This document shows, in pieces, positions 24,804 through 37,103 of a DNA stretch of 64,000 nucleotides. Source of the DNA: Cyclina sinensis (taxonomy: Eukaryota > Mollusca > Bivalvia > Venerida > Veneridae); the NCBI GenBank assembly GCA_012932295.1, contig JAAONU010000018.1, forward strand, positions 5,760,206 through 5,824,205, read 5' to 3'. Within the stretch, counting starts at the first letter, position 1, and the number at the start of each line of letters is the position of its first letter. The notes under the pieces are model-generated. The model was not told the origin of the DNA and did no database searches. It saw only the letters and a list, made by a program, of their open reading frames with translations. The translations under genes and the position numbers were made by a program.

Positions 24804-27507
24804 ATAAGCGACACAAAAATGGGTGTATATAAGTGTTGTGTATAAGGTCGGTACATATGTAGGTTACCAGTGTTTTTGTTTGATCTGCGTTGAATTGCGT
24901 CTGATGCGCTTTAATTTTGCACGGCGTATATAAAGCTATATACATGTATTGGGGACACAAAACAATCTCGAAAGATTAAGATTTAATAAAACTTTGCTCT
25001 CACCAATTCTATCAGAAAAAAATAATTGTTTAAGCGGTGACATCGATAGGATCCTGTTACAAAACTAGTTTGAAATTGATAAGACGTTATGAACTGTTAA
25101 AAATAGTATATTTTAAGAATAGTATATTTTATCTAGAATCTTATCAATAACAAACAAGAAAAAATAATTTCCTCTGTCCAAATACTTGTATTACACCATA
25201 AACATTTATCTAGGGGATATATAGAATATATTCAATATTATTAGTCGGATCCAAATCTACAGTTACTCAAAAAGATAAAGGTAAGGCCAAGACATAAAAA
25301 TATCAGGAGTGCTTATTTCTTCCATGTTTTTGTAGTCTCAAATCAAAAAATTAAAAGAACCTTTATAGGCTATTATTATAAGGCAATGTAAATTAATGTT
25401 AATGTTGCATTGAATAAACAAAAGTGCAGAGTGGTTCAACTTAATTTCTTTTTAAAGTTGCCTTTCTGTCAGACTACAATAAATGACGCTTAAGAAAACA
25501 TATATTATATTCCTTTTCGCACATAACTTCTACTGCAACGATAATAACAGCTTGAAGACAGGTATGAAGAAACACAAAGGGTAATACTTTATAGACAACA
25601 ACAAAAACAAACAGTTTGATTAGGAAACTGTTGAACCAAATCTGTTTAAAGCAGTGTCCAAGCTTTGAGCCAAACTCAAATTAGACTTCAAATTGACGTC
25701 ATTGGTTTAAAAATGTTAAAGTGTAAAACAGTTTCGTTTTTACCACGTAATTGTATTTTGTGAGTCGGACAAACCATGTTAAAACACAATTTCTGGAAAA
25801 GACTTCCTATGTACGTTTTTGTATAACGGAATTACGATGTTGTAAACATCTAGTAATTTGTCCTAATTTATCTAATTTACGACATAAAGCGAAATTATAC
25901 CGCTCAAATTATTTTTTCTTCTCGTTTCTTCAAGACAATTGAGGCACTTTATTGGCATCTCTTTCTCTTCGTTAATACAAGACGAATTAGTTCCAACAAA
26001 ATAGCTATATCACCATCGGCAGTTATACTCGTGTTACTAGGAGCATCTGTCTCTCTTTTTGGTTGTTCTTGTTACTGTTATACATTTGTTATCAAAGTAT
26101 GATGTACCGAACACTTTTAAATACACAAGTAACAAAGACTTCTGAAAGCAATAGTTGGATCACAGGACAGTAGCTTAAGTATAAAGATATAAAGACATCA
26201 GTTTAATCGACTGACATAAAAGAAGTATGATACTTAAAATCTGAACATTGCTACACAAGTCAAATTTAGAAGTTTCCAAGGCAACAAATGGCATTACTGA
26301 CACAAAAATCTTTGTCCCTTACTTGACATTCAGCCTTTTATGCTACATTGACAGTTTTACTAGAATCTCCCGGTACTCGTTTCTGAGGTATTGACATACT
26401 TGCTGAGTAATTACATACCACAAAATACCGGTTTGCCTGCAAAGCTTCTCAGCGCCTGAGTAACAAACCAAGTGCAAAATATAATGATTAAATATATCTC
26501 AAACTCTCAGAAAATTGTGCCGTTTACTACAATCTATAATTATCTAACGCCTCATTACTGGCAATTTCTTGCTGAAAATGACATTCACAAGAAATAAATG
26601 AAAAGTTGCAATTATGTTACAAAGGCTTTATAGATTTGGGCGATGTATCTGTAGGCGAAGAATTTAACAATTTTCATTATTTACCACTTGGAATTTCACA
26701 ACAGTTCCATTTATCAACATTTAGGAAAAAACTTTTTCTTTTAGTATGGCACAGAAACATTTTAATGTTTGTTTACACATATAAACACATTTCTTCTACT
26801 AAAATATATATTAAAAGAGGCTTTAAGACATTCGTTGTAATATATCTTTTCAAGAAGACAATAAGCATGATGTACACTTCAGAGAAGATATATAGTTCTC
26901 ATTATGGTAACCGCTGGGGACAGATGAGCCGATCAAAGGACTAAAACTAGCAGGAAGAGCAAACGTTCTTGCGGGCAGCTTGTCCGAACAAACAGTGGGT
27001 ATATGTAGCTTAGTAAAGCGTAATGAGATACTTTAGCCAGTAAGTGATAAAATAGAAATAAGGGGTTGTTTTAAACTTAGTGAAAATCTTTATTAGTACG
27101 TTTGCCCACTGAAATTTAGTTTTAAAGAATTGTGACATAAATGTATATAAATGACTAAGAAACTGAGTTTTCAAGAAGTGCCATAAATTCTTTAGATAAT
27201 TTGACCCAAGCATATCTTGCCATCAACAAAAATAGCCATACTGGTAGGGTGCTGATAACGTATTATACATACTAGAGTTCTAATATGTTTTATTTTTATC
27301 ACGTGTATGTCCAGTAATTTATGTTTTAGTATAAACACGCTGAAACACGATTGCTGCGTTTGAAAAGACTGCCTGTTTATATCAAGTTTGTTACACAATA
27401 TAGAGTCCGTTGGAATAATTTTTATTTTATTTCATCTTATTAATGTTTCATCGATAGGGGAACAAGTGGTTACAACTTATTCGAAACCTTTTAGCTGATA
27501 GCTCCCT
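24804..27507. other. Intergenic, no gene seen
   Basis: AT-rich. The ORF at 26606-26944 (+) has no recognisable domain. The segment 26440-26580 is a diverged relative of 35380-35500: both carry CTCAAACTCT-AGAAAATTGT followed by CGCCTCATTA with similar spacing. Confidence 0.45.
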
Positions 27508-27580
27508 GGATTCGAACCGGCACTCTCTCCGAAATGTGAAATGTTGAGGCCATGAGAATTCTCTCCAGTATGTTGTAAAA
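27490..27580 (-). repeat. tRNA-like relic with perfect B-box
   Basis: Read on the minus strand it contains GGTTCGAATCC (27508-27518), the canonical pol III internal promoter B-box. No matching acceptor stem or good A-box is visible, so this is a decayed tRNA or tRNA-derived SINE rather than a working tRNA gene. Confidence 0.45.
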
Positions 27581-28490
27581 TGCTAAAACTATGAAAACGG
27601 CAGACAAGATAGGTGTCGAAGAAAACACAGTTTTGTAAATTGGCGTTACAAATACATAGTTATTAATTATATCTGTTGGTTTTCTTTAATAAGTTGTACG
27701 TATACTTATTATATTTGGTCGATTATTTGTAAATAGTTATTAGAATTATATAGTTTTTACATGTGGTCGAGTCTTTTTTGAATAAGGGTTAGAAATAAAG
27801 ATACAGACATTCGATAGAAAAGTGCCGTTTGTTTATTTATTACTGCAGTGCCAATACTATTGGTTGATAAGGGTTTAACTCTTCAGTTGAGGTAGAAGCT
27901 TATCATCTTTGTCATTTTGAAAATCTTCATCATGCATCGCTGAACTAAGTTTCGAATTAAGATCAGATGAGGTTAAAAAGAACTGTGTGAAGAGCACAAA
28001 TTTAGGATTTATTTTTGAGCTGCTGGATTTTAATGGCTCTATGACGGATATCATTCACATGGTGTGTCAATACAGTTAGATATACGTGTACCGAAATTAA
28101 GGACCCAGGGCGCTGTTTTTATAAATTTTAAATTTGCAACAGTGCTTAATGCTAAGTGCACAGAAAAAAAAAAACAACAACAACACAAATCAATACTTGT
28201 TTGTACGAGTACCGTTTCCTTACGAATAATCTCTTCAGTTGTAAAACAAAGAACTTTTTTTTCGTTTAAAAATGAAATGTGCATCATTTATCGCGATTTA
28301 CGTTCCTCGTGGCGATATTTTATTGATTCCATCCATTATTAATTACTTGCTTTTCAAATGTGTTACTGTGCACGTAATTCTGAATAATATATTTTGCTTT
28401 GTTACGCAAAAGCAACATAATGCATTCAATATTTTAATAGTTTAAACCGCTTTGTCAGCAGTACAGACCGAAGAGGACAAAGCAGAACAA

Positions 28491-28610
28491 ACTTCTAACT
28501 TCCGGAAATACATAATTCTGCCTTGTTATAACTTCTGACTTCCGGAAATACATAAGTCTGCCTTGTTATAACTTCTGACTTCCGGAAATACATAAGTCTG
28601 CCTTGTTATA
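28491..28610 (+). repeat. 40-bp tandem repeat, 3 copies
   Basis: Three direct units; the second and third are identical and the first has two substitutions. Each unit contains the palindrome TTCCGGAA, which also fits ETS/STAT-type sites. The near-identity suggests recent expansion. Confidence 0.93.
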
Positions 28611-30390
28611 AGTGTGATCGTATTTCATCCATTTTCTCTGCGTACTTATTTCGTTCATTTCAAATGCGATATTACCTGCTTGCATTGAAAACAGCCATTT
28701 GTCATTTTCTGTCAGAAATTGATGCTCTTAAAATCATTGCACTTATGACCTGACATTGAATTTTCTAATGCGCTATGCATATGTTAAAGTGATAGAATCT
28801 ATTTAAATGTACGAGAGGAAGTTCAAACAGCATACATCTTCAGGTTTAATTTAAATGGCTGTATCCATACTGGAACAACTTATAGATTTAAAGTTATTTA
28901 AGGCAAACTGAATGTAGGACATATTGAACACTTGAATTGCCGGCATATGATTTAATGGATGGCTGTTTCTACAATGTTAACAGGTAAATATGAGACTTAT
29001 AAACAATATAAATTGAAGACTTATGCATTGGGGGTGTATGCATATCATGGATCATGACACGTACAGTTTGCAAAGATCATACAAGGCATTTTTGTCCAGC
29101 AGAACATTGCAAGAAAAAAATTCATTCAAATACTGATCTGAATTATTTAAAGACGATATTAAAATTTACTTTTTCTTTACAATATGATATATTTTTTAGC
29201 AGGCTTAAGGTTCACATCTTAATATTGTCGCTTTGTTTCGCTTTCACATGAAGTGCCAAAAATAAAGAAACATGTTTAAAGTGAGCAAAATGTAGGAGCA
29301 GTTTTCGTATCGATAAGGTCATGTTTCGAAATCTCTAAATATATAATATTTTTTTGTATTAAATACCCTCTCATTGTTGACTGATGACTAGCATGATTGT
29401 CAACCAGCTGAGTGACAGAAAAGCTTGAATCTTTTTCAGACAACGTCTCTCTGTTTAAGTCGTAACAGAACAGAATAAGCAACCCTAGAAAAAGGTTTAT
29501 ATTAAACAAAAACAACCTCTAGCTCAGATATCAGCTATAGGATGTAGCAAATCGGTTAAAAAATCCTTTAACAACATTAACTTTAAAATCTCAAGAATCC
29601 ACGTCCATATTTAGCTTTGCTGATATTATTTTATTTTACTTGAAATATGTTGACTCTGTTGCCTTAAAGCCCAGTATTTCATTATAATCAGAGGAAACTT
29701 GGCACTTTGTCGACCTAGAGAACACACCATGCTGGGCTGTGATACGTTGAAAAGAATGCCACATTCACAAACCTTTTTTTTCTTTAATTAAAAGATATTC
29801 TGCACATTTAGTAATAAAATAGAAATAGGCGATCAATAAAGCAATAAACAGGCTTAATGCCACATAACTAAGGTTTCATTAGACTTTTACGGAAAATTTG
29901 AAATCTAAATGAAATTAGATTCATCCGAATTTTGATTTTATATTGAGATTTTGGTTTAATATTTTTTACAGATATTATATCATTTTTGTAATCAATTCGC
30001 AAAATCTTCATAAAAATGTGTAATTCGTTTTATTCCTTTCAAGAAAAGAGTTGAAAAAAGCGAAGTATTCATTCATGTATATGTTCCCATGTCACATTTT
30101 CCCACCGAAGAGAAATTATCGTTAGATCAATAGCATATAATTGGTGAAAATAAGCTTTTGAAGCAAAATGTGAACTGACAGAAATTTGACTTTATTCCAT
30201 CTACGTGAAATCAAAATGCATAATATATAAATCTTCTTTTTATTTCTTGAGTATTAATGGGTAAGTATTTTTCTAGAAATATTTGATAAACACTTTTGAT
30301 CTCTGGTTTAAATATTCAAAACGGTATATGAATGAAAATAATAATAGGTAAATTGCTTTAAAACCTTTCTTTTTATCTTATTATGAAGTT
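28611..30390. other. Intergenic, no gene seen
   Basis: No supported ORF or RNA gene. It includes the 29800-30040 relative of 24000-24260. Confidence 0.45.
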
Positions 30391-30441
30391 GTCGTACGTT
30401 ACTACATGTCGTACGTTACTACATGTCGTACGTTATTATGT
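30391..30441 (+). repeat. 17-bp minisatellite, 3 copies
   Basis: Three direct units of GTCGTACGTTACTACAT; the last carries two changes. Each contains the palindrome CGTACG. Confidence 0.88.
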
Positions 30442-31770
30442 ATATTAGAAGGTAAACAACTATATTTTCACAGACCCCGTTTCAATGTCTGTACATCAAA
30501 TTGTCAGCATGTATAATTCATTACAATCCTGATGCTTATATAGTCGAAGTGTTTATTATTTCAGAAAACACTTCACTTTTAAAGCCAAGACCCAAACTAT
30601 TTATAAGCACTGAGCAATTTCTGTTTTCAGTTATAATTGTCTCACATTTATGAATCACTTTACATGAAAAAGGTCCGTAAACTTGAAATTAAATTCGTAG
30701 ATAACACTGAAACGGTTTGTTTTAATTTTTACATTTCACTATTACATTTTATCATGAATTTGATACTTTTTGCATGTAATGAACAGTTTTTAAACAACGT
30801 AATATCTCAAAAGCGAGCCCCCATCACATTTAAAGGACAGTATAGAATGTGCTTAAATCTTTTCATTTCTCAAATAAAATTCCATGGAACTGAAAAATAA
30901 AAGGTTAATGCAATAACCTCACCTCTTACAATACTGGGATATTAAAAACATATAACAATGTGTTCCTTTTTTATGACTTAAAATGAATTCAAATAATGAA
31001 GAATCTTTTTCAATGCCCTTTTTATCATTTTGTCTCAGAAAATGCGGTTTAATATGTCTTATATTTCATTTACAGCGTTGATATTAAAATTCCGTCTATA
31101 ATACATCAAGTTAGACTTGGAACTTCTGTTTGCATAAGCTGCATGGAAATGGTGACTAGTTGAGAAACAGGAAGGAGAAAAGCAACCCCAATTACTTAAC
31201 CTTTATTTAACACAGAATGAGTAAAGTATACTCGTTACTGGCGCAATTCCTTGAGCTGAGTACCAGAATAGTGTGAGATCTGTGACAGTCTGTCACTGTT
31301 TCAAGTCTCGTTATTTTACTTAATGACACTCTCATGACTCTAGCGAAAAACAATTGAAACAAACATACGAATCGGATGTGATTTTTTCTTACTTGAAGAT
31401 GCTGTTTGTCTGAGCTCAAGACATGTGTCTGTGATAAAGTAATGATTTTATGTAATATTTTATCATTGATTGGCATGCTGTAATGAGTTCGCTGACTACT
31501 GATTGAATTAAATGATACACGTTGTTATCATGGTCCTGTTACATAATTACTATGGATCATGTGAAGAGACTGCATCAAGGAACGGATGATTTTGTCTTTC
31601 AAAGACATCCTTTTATTCTCTTATATTCTATAATGAGTGACTTTAAAGTTTCTCTGGAAATTATTTTCCGTGCAATCAAAACACTTACAACATTTATGGA
31701 CGAAAGTAATGTAATTTTAAGGATATTGAACATTTGTGAACAAATCAGTAGATTTCAAATTCAACAAGAA
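30442..31770. other. Intergenic, no gene seen
   Basis: ORFs at 30637-30900 and 31522-31863 (+) and 31207-31476 (-) have no domain, splice context or signal, and are treated as chance. Confidence 0.45.
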
Positions 31771-32396
31771 ATCGGTAGAACCGATGGATGCTCCCCGAAT
31801 AAATGCCAATTCCAAAAGGGCTATTGTTTAATATGTATTTTTTTTAAAAGTATGAAAAAATAACAAACGGCAATAACTCCTAAATTATGCAAAATAGAGT
31901 TACGGTTCTTGCACGCTGCACTTCTCCTTGTAGAGATCTATCTACCAATAAAGTTTCATGTTAATATCTTTTATACTTTGTGAGATATGCCAGGGACAAA
32001 AAAAAAGTATGAGAAATTTCAAAAAGCAATAACTCAAAAATTAATAAAGCAAGAGTTATAGTTCTTAGGCACTGCACTGCTCATCAATAAGATCTATCTA
32101 CTTATAAAGTTTCAAGTTGATAACTCTTTTACTTTGTGAGATATGCCCCGGACAAAAAATAAGTATGAGAAATTTCAAAAGGCAATAACTCAAAAATTAA
32201 TAAAGCAAGAGTTATGGTTCTTGTGCACTGCACTGCTCCTTAATGAGATCTAACTACCTGTGAAGTTTGGTCTTGATATCTCTCATAGTTTTTGTGTTAT
32301 GCTCCGGACAAAATTATGACGGACGGACGGACGAACGGACAGGACGGACAGACGGACAAAGCGGCAACTATATGCTCGCCCTTCGGGGAGCATAAA
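31771..32396 (+). mobile_element. Pearl/Helentron-like non-autonomous element (BIV160-type core)
   Basis: A small hairpin (ATCGGT-AGA-ACCGAT, 31771-31785) is followed by ATGCTCCCCGAA (31788-31799). The exact reverse complement of that 12-mer is at 32382-32393 inside a terminal hairpin. Between them lie nearly three direct monomers of ~156 bp, starting 31871, 32027 and 32183, each opening CAATAACTC, and then an ACGG/ACAG microsatellite (32318-32358). The order of subterminal repeat, ~160-bp core, ACGG microsatellite and 3' hairpin is that of the bivalve pearl elements and their BIV160-related satellite monomers, which belong with the Helentron group (established knowledge). No Rep/helicase is encoded, so it depends on a partner elsewhere. 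Confidence 0.8.
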
Positions 32397-32409
32397 AACG
32401 AGGGCTATT

Positions 32410-32515
32410 ACCCCTCCATGATGCTCATAAGTTACAATAATGTTCTGGTTTTACCCCTCCATGATGCTCGTAAGTTACACTTATGTTCTGGTTTTACCCC
32501 TCCATGCCTGTAACT
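32410..32515 (+). repeat. 43-bp tandem repeat, about 2.4 copies
   Basis: Units begin ACCCCTCCATGATGCTC and end GTTCTGGTTTT, at 32410, 32453 and (partial) 32496. The array abuts the 3' end of the pearl-like element. Confidence 0.85.
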
Positions 32516-32785
32516 TGTGTCACTCATAATCCTCCATAGAAACCATATATCATATCAGCATAAAATTTACATGTAGTTGGTTGCAGATGTTCACTTAATA
32601 CATCTATAAAAATAGATTTAATTCAATTAAAACTGACCAAGTTATTCATTGTTGAAGTATACACGCTCATATACAGTGGCAATATTTCAATGCAATAAGG
32701 AAACACGAAGGAAAAGATAGAAAAAAGGACTTATACAACAGCCTGTGTTGCTTTACACATACAATGTATCTCAAAAAATAGATAT

Positions 32786-33690
32786 TTTAGGTATTGTGCC
32801 GTATCCACGGTAAGTCTGTGATGGCATTAAGAACATTTGACTTCTTGGTTAAACAATTTCAAGGGAGTCGATGTAATCTTAAGGACAGTAACTGTCCAGG
32901 CAAGCCTGTTGTTGCAGCAACAAAGAAAAACATTGATGTCATGAAGCGTATGACAGAAGATGGTCGATATTCTATTTCCCAAAAGGTTATAAAAATCAGA
33001 AGGAGCCGACAGAACGTTTGCAATTAAAAAGCTTTATGTCAGATGGTTCCCCCATTTATTGACACCTGGCAAAAGTTCAACTGCCTAGAATGCGTCCCCT
33101 TCCCAACGCCCAAAAAACTTGAAAAAAAGTAAAGTGAGTTGCTCAGTTTGGATATTATTTTGAGCCACAGCAATGCACAAAACACAAACAATGACGTCTG
33201 GCAAGGTCAGTCAATGCAAAAAGGTATTGAGAGTGTTTTATATGCCATTTTCTTCAATTCTAGTGGTCCTGTTGTAGAAATTCCTTGAAAAGATGGTTCA
33301 ACCATTACAGGCACGTTCCACAAAAGTAAAGTCCTTGCAGCTGTCAAATATTCTATCAAAATAAACGTTCACGTAAAAGTTTGATAGACATATAGCTTAT
33401 TCATGACAATGCGTCCGCCAACAAAAGTCAAATTGTACAGTCGTTTTAAGAATAAGAAAATGGTTTTCAGCTTGAGCACCCTCCTTTTTTCTCTGACTTA
33501 AGGCCATGTGACTTTTTTTCTATTTACCTCGCTAAAGAAAATGCTCGCAAGTAAACGCTGTACAAACAGATGTGCCCTTGGTTCTGCATTTTTTCAGAGT
33601 CTAAACAGTATAACGACAGAAGACAACTTTGAAGCATTTAATCAATAGATAGCAAGACTCAAAAGTTAGCTTCTTAATTTAGGGAGAGTA
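32786..33690 (+). pseudogene. Decayed mariner (DD34D) transposase
   Basis: Fragments in several frames keep the order of a mariner transposase. First comes an N-terminal DNA-binding part (HGKSVMALRTFDFLVKQFQG, then CPGKPVVAATKKNID). Around 33035 is a piece resembling the usual LC.RW.PHLLTP segment. From 33400 is a catalytic part with LIHDNA and HPPFFSDLRPCDF. Between the Asp of HDN and the Asp of PCD lie 34 residue positions, the mariner spacing. In-frame stops interrupt it at least twice between those two residues, and frameshifts separate the parts. The open segment starting at 32794 begins with TTG, not ATG. No terminal repeats were recognised. It is dead. Confidence 0.85.
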
Positions 33691-35690
33691 CGTGAAAATC
33701 ATATAGAAGATATTTTAGGCAAACGAAGACCAGATACAAAAATTTCTGAAGGTCCCTCGTACCAAGTGATAGCCAAAGTTTCATATCACGCAATACTATC
33801 CAATCTATGTTGTTTTTTTACCCTTAAAAATCTGTTTTGTTTGAGATCCTAAGTATTCTGACATGCTTATATTATAACTGTATAAAACAACATTAGAAAT
33901 CAAGGTTATAAAGACAATAGATTCAATTCGATGTCTCAGATCAGTAATTAATTTTAGACTGATTACAAACACACGCGGCTGTAATGTTGCCACCAAACAA
34001 TGAAATGCAATTATCTCAAGAAATTGTTTTTATCAAGGAAATTGGTTATTTTTATTTCAGAGGCGATTTGAAGGTGTTTCCATAACAAAAATTCGTTGTC
34101 GAGAATTTAATTCATTTAAAGCCACTAATCAATCTGTAAGACTTAACAAGCTAAGTTTTTTCTCGAAAGATTTCAGTTTGCGTAATTATAACAGCGGCTT
34201 GAGAGATTCAGCAGGGATTTTGTTTTACCGATTATTTGATGACGAGTGATTCTTCCAAATAAAAATTAATTACACTTGTTATATTATTTGAAAGACAAAC
34301 TTGCGTCACATTCTGAAAACTGGTGTAGTCAATCTTATCAGAAGAAAAGAGCTTACACACAAAATGACATGCCCATTTAAGCCGTGTACAGGACTAAAAA
34401 GCACCATACAGAACGAACGCCATAGCTTTTAAAATGCCTTGATATGGATTCTTTGTAGAAAATTTATCTTTAATCCCAACAAAGCTCAAGATGCTGAAAA
34501 CCAACTATTGTGAGGACCATCTTATGTCATTTTCCCTGCCTTGGTCGACGACACTTTATTTTCAACACTCAAGCAACCGCATTTTACTACCTAATTTGCA
34601 TTTCACTTTATCTAAATGTTTGTTTTATAAGATCTAATCAAGTGTTAATATGAATCACTTCAGACTGAAAAAATACGTACTTAATCTGCCAAATAATTTA
34701 AGAAAACATTCAAGCGATTCAAATAATATTGAGAGGTCACGAAATGATGACAGTCGACCTTGACCTCGACATTTGACGGAGTCAGCAGATAGGTAAGTTA
34801 GCCCATCGTGCCCATATATTAAATGCGTCCATTAAAATAATTCTTAAATCTTTCAAGGGATAGAAAACGTATAGAGTGAAACGAAATGGGAGCCAAACTG
34901 AACTTTTATTCTAAAAACCTTTACCTTGAACCTCAACTAAAACATTTATATTGCTTGTTATGTCGTTACACTAAACATTTTGGAAGGGCTATGTATTTTC
35001 AAAATACCCGTGTTTACATAAGATTGTTTTTGTATAGTAGAAACGTTTTATATGTGATAAAAGACAAAATTACCGTCGTACATAAGAAACTAAAAACTAA
35101 AAGGATACATTTGAAATAATGTCAACCTTTATTTTGTAACCCTTTAATAAAAAAAATATTTGTTTACAAATAAATTAACACAACAACGAGTTTGCCAAAA
35201 AAGGACAACCATTTTCAATTTTTTATTGAACCAGAACATTATGCTATGTTCCAAAATGGCCTTTTAATAATATCTCTACGTTCTGGTGTATTGTATTACT
35301 TTCAAGTTGATAATACATATAATCTGCAATAAACCACTATTTCGTCTGCCACACTGGGCAAAATGTCTTCTTTTAAGTAACAGCCAACGTGGGCAATATC
35401 ATTATGAATGAACACGATGCCTCAAACTCTAAGAAAATTGTTTAATTTGGTACAATCTTTTTGTATCGTTCGCCTCATTAGAAACAATTTATGGCTCTAA
35501 ACGTCATCAAGGAAAAGGTTAAGTTTGTAACAAAGCTATTTTTGCTTTCCTTGAGGTTATTAACATCATTTAGGTCGTAGTTTTAGTAAAAAGAAATCAA
35601 CAATTTCTACAATAGGCAGGTTTTGTGTAGAACACCGGTAGATGTACAAGAACATTCACCAGAATGATGCAACTCATTTTGATAAAAAAG
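33691..35690. other. Intergenic, no gene seen
   Basis: AT-rich sequence without supported genes. The ORF at 34886-35119 (+) has no motif. The part 35380-35500 is a diverged relative of 26440-26580. A short GACCTTGACCTCGACATTTG block lies near 34760. Confidence 0.45.
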
Positions 35691-35768
35691 ACTACCCAGA
35701 GGATTTGAACTCAGGTCATCCTGCATCGAAAACCAACATTAGACCACTGAGCCAATGAATCGATCCCC
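35691..35768 (-). repeat. tRNA-like SINE head (A-box and B-box)
   Basis: On the minus strand TGGCTCAGTGG (A-box, 35744-35754) is followed 31 bases later by GAGTTCAAATCC (B-box, 35701-35712). Between them is TTGGTTTTCGA, resembling a tRNA-Glu(TTC) anticodon loop. The acceptor and T stems do not pair well, so it is a tRNA-derived relic or SINE promoter rather than a working tRNA. Confidence 0.6.
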
Positions 35769-36339
35769 TTACCAAGTTGTCAAAGGTTGTACATACTAGT
35801 AAAAAAATCAATAGACTGGTGTGCACTGGCCCATACAAAATAAATCCCTTTACGAACTGCAGTTTAGTTCACACCGTTTTTAATGATTATGAAAATGTAA
35901 AATATTATCTCTCGTTGACTCTTGTGTTTAAGAAAAGTCGTCGAGGCATAACCGGTCTACCGAGCCAAGAACCTTTTCTTTTCTGAACTGGAATCTCTAG
36001 TCTTAATCATATGGCCTGTGTTTAGCCAAAGTCAACCTGATATGCCAGCTGACGCCAACTTTTATCAGCGTTTCATCAATTCTACTTTTTTTCATTTAGA
36101 TTCAGTTTTTGCCTGCACGTTTTACTGTGACAATCAAATTACCAAAAATAATAAAATGACACTACGACATCAAATATTTAATGGATTTTCACAGAGCTCC
36201 AAAAACACATCTCATTCACTGAACGGTGACCTTGACACCTATCCTAACTACAACAAACACCGTAATTAATCTACTCTATCTGTATCCCAATCTATCAGAT
36301 GATACTAGTAAATAGCAATTAACAATTTGACATTTTCAC

Positions 36340-36608
36340 TTTCGACACTGAAGTCACAAGAATCACGGAAGAGACAAGAAATACAACAAAAATACGGCAA
36401 ATCAAGAAATCAATGCCTGCTGTTTTGAAATTAGTTGTTGTATTAATCAGTTTCTACGAGCGCTCATTTCATTAATTTTAAATGCGAGCGTCTGATGAAT
36501 ATGATTGCAGCAGTAAAAGCATATATTGAAATTAAAGATATCTGTCATTCTTTGTCTGGAATTCATGAGATTCCTGACCTGATACTAATGAACATGCTTT
36601 GAATAAGG
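36340..36608 (+). repeat. Left arm of a 1.2-kb inverted duplication
   Basis: The stretch 36425-36608 matches the reverse complement of 37395-37575 with scattered substitutions; landmarks are GCGAGCGTCTGATGAATATG here and its complement near 37510. Weaker similarity continues out to about 36340. Spacer about 790 bp. Confidence 0.75.
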
Positions 36609-37030
36609 CTGGAAAAGTAATGGATTGTATGCATTTTTGTAAGTAGAGGAAAACTAAATAGGCAGCTTCGTGGTAAAACTTAAATATCTGAACTTATTAC
36701 ATACAAAAGTAACTATAATAATGTCACACATGCAAAACAAAACAAATGGTGTATATTATATTGATTTTGATATGAGACCTGATATTGCAATGTAGGAAAG
36801 ACAAAAAAATACTTACGGCCTATAATATTAATATTAATATAGAATTAACTGATATTAATTCTGTCTCTTTTACTTTCTTTCTTTATTTTCTTTTTTTATA
36901 TAATACAAAGCACAACATGACTTTTTGACTGCTGCTTCTAACATTACAGCAGGTCTTTGGGACTAAAGTGTCTCAAAGACTTTAAAGTTTGGTTGAATAG
37001 TTCTTTATTTTATAGTATTTAGATATTCAA

Positions 37031-37103
37031 GTTCCCAGCGGGAGTTGAACCCGCATTGATAGGCACAAATCGCCTAGCACTGCAAAGTATGAATCCCCAA
37101 AAG
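37031..37103 (-). repeat. tRNA-like relic with intact anticodon and T arms
   Basis: On the minus strand a perfect T arm (GCGGG-TTCAACT-CCCGC, plus positions 37038-37054) is preceded by a five-base variable region and a perfect anticodon arm (TAGGC-GATTTGT-GCCTA, 37060-37076). A 3' acceptor TGGGAAC follows (37031-37037). The matching GTTCCCA 5' acceptor and a proper D arm are missing, and the base before the would-be TTT anticodon is A rather than T. It is therefore a truncated tRNA copy or SINE head, lying in the spacer of the inverted duplication. Confidence 0.55.

Noticed and set aside
28051..28342. Overlapping ORFs on both strands
   Set aside because: Each is the shadow of the other and neither has a domain or start context.
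37031..37103. Functional tRNA gene on the minus strand
   Set aside because: Anticodon and T arms are perfect, but the 5' acceptor half and D arm are missing and the base before the anticodon is not T.
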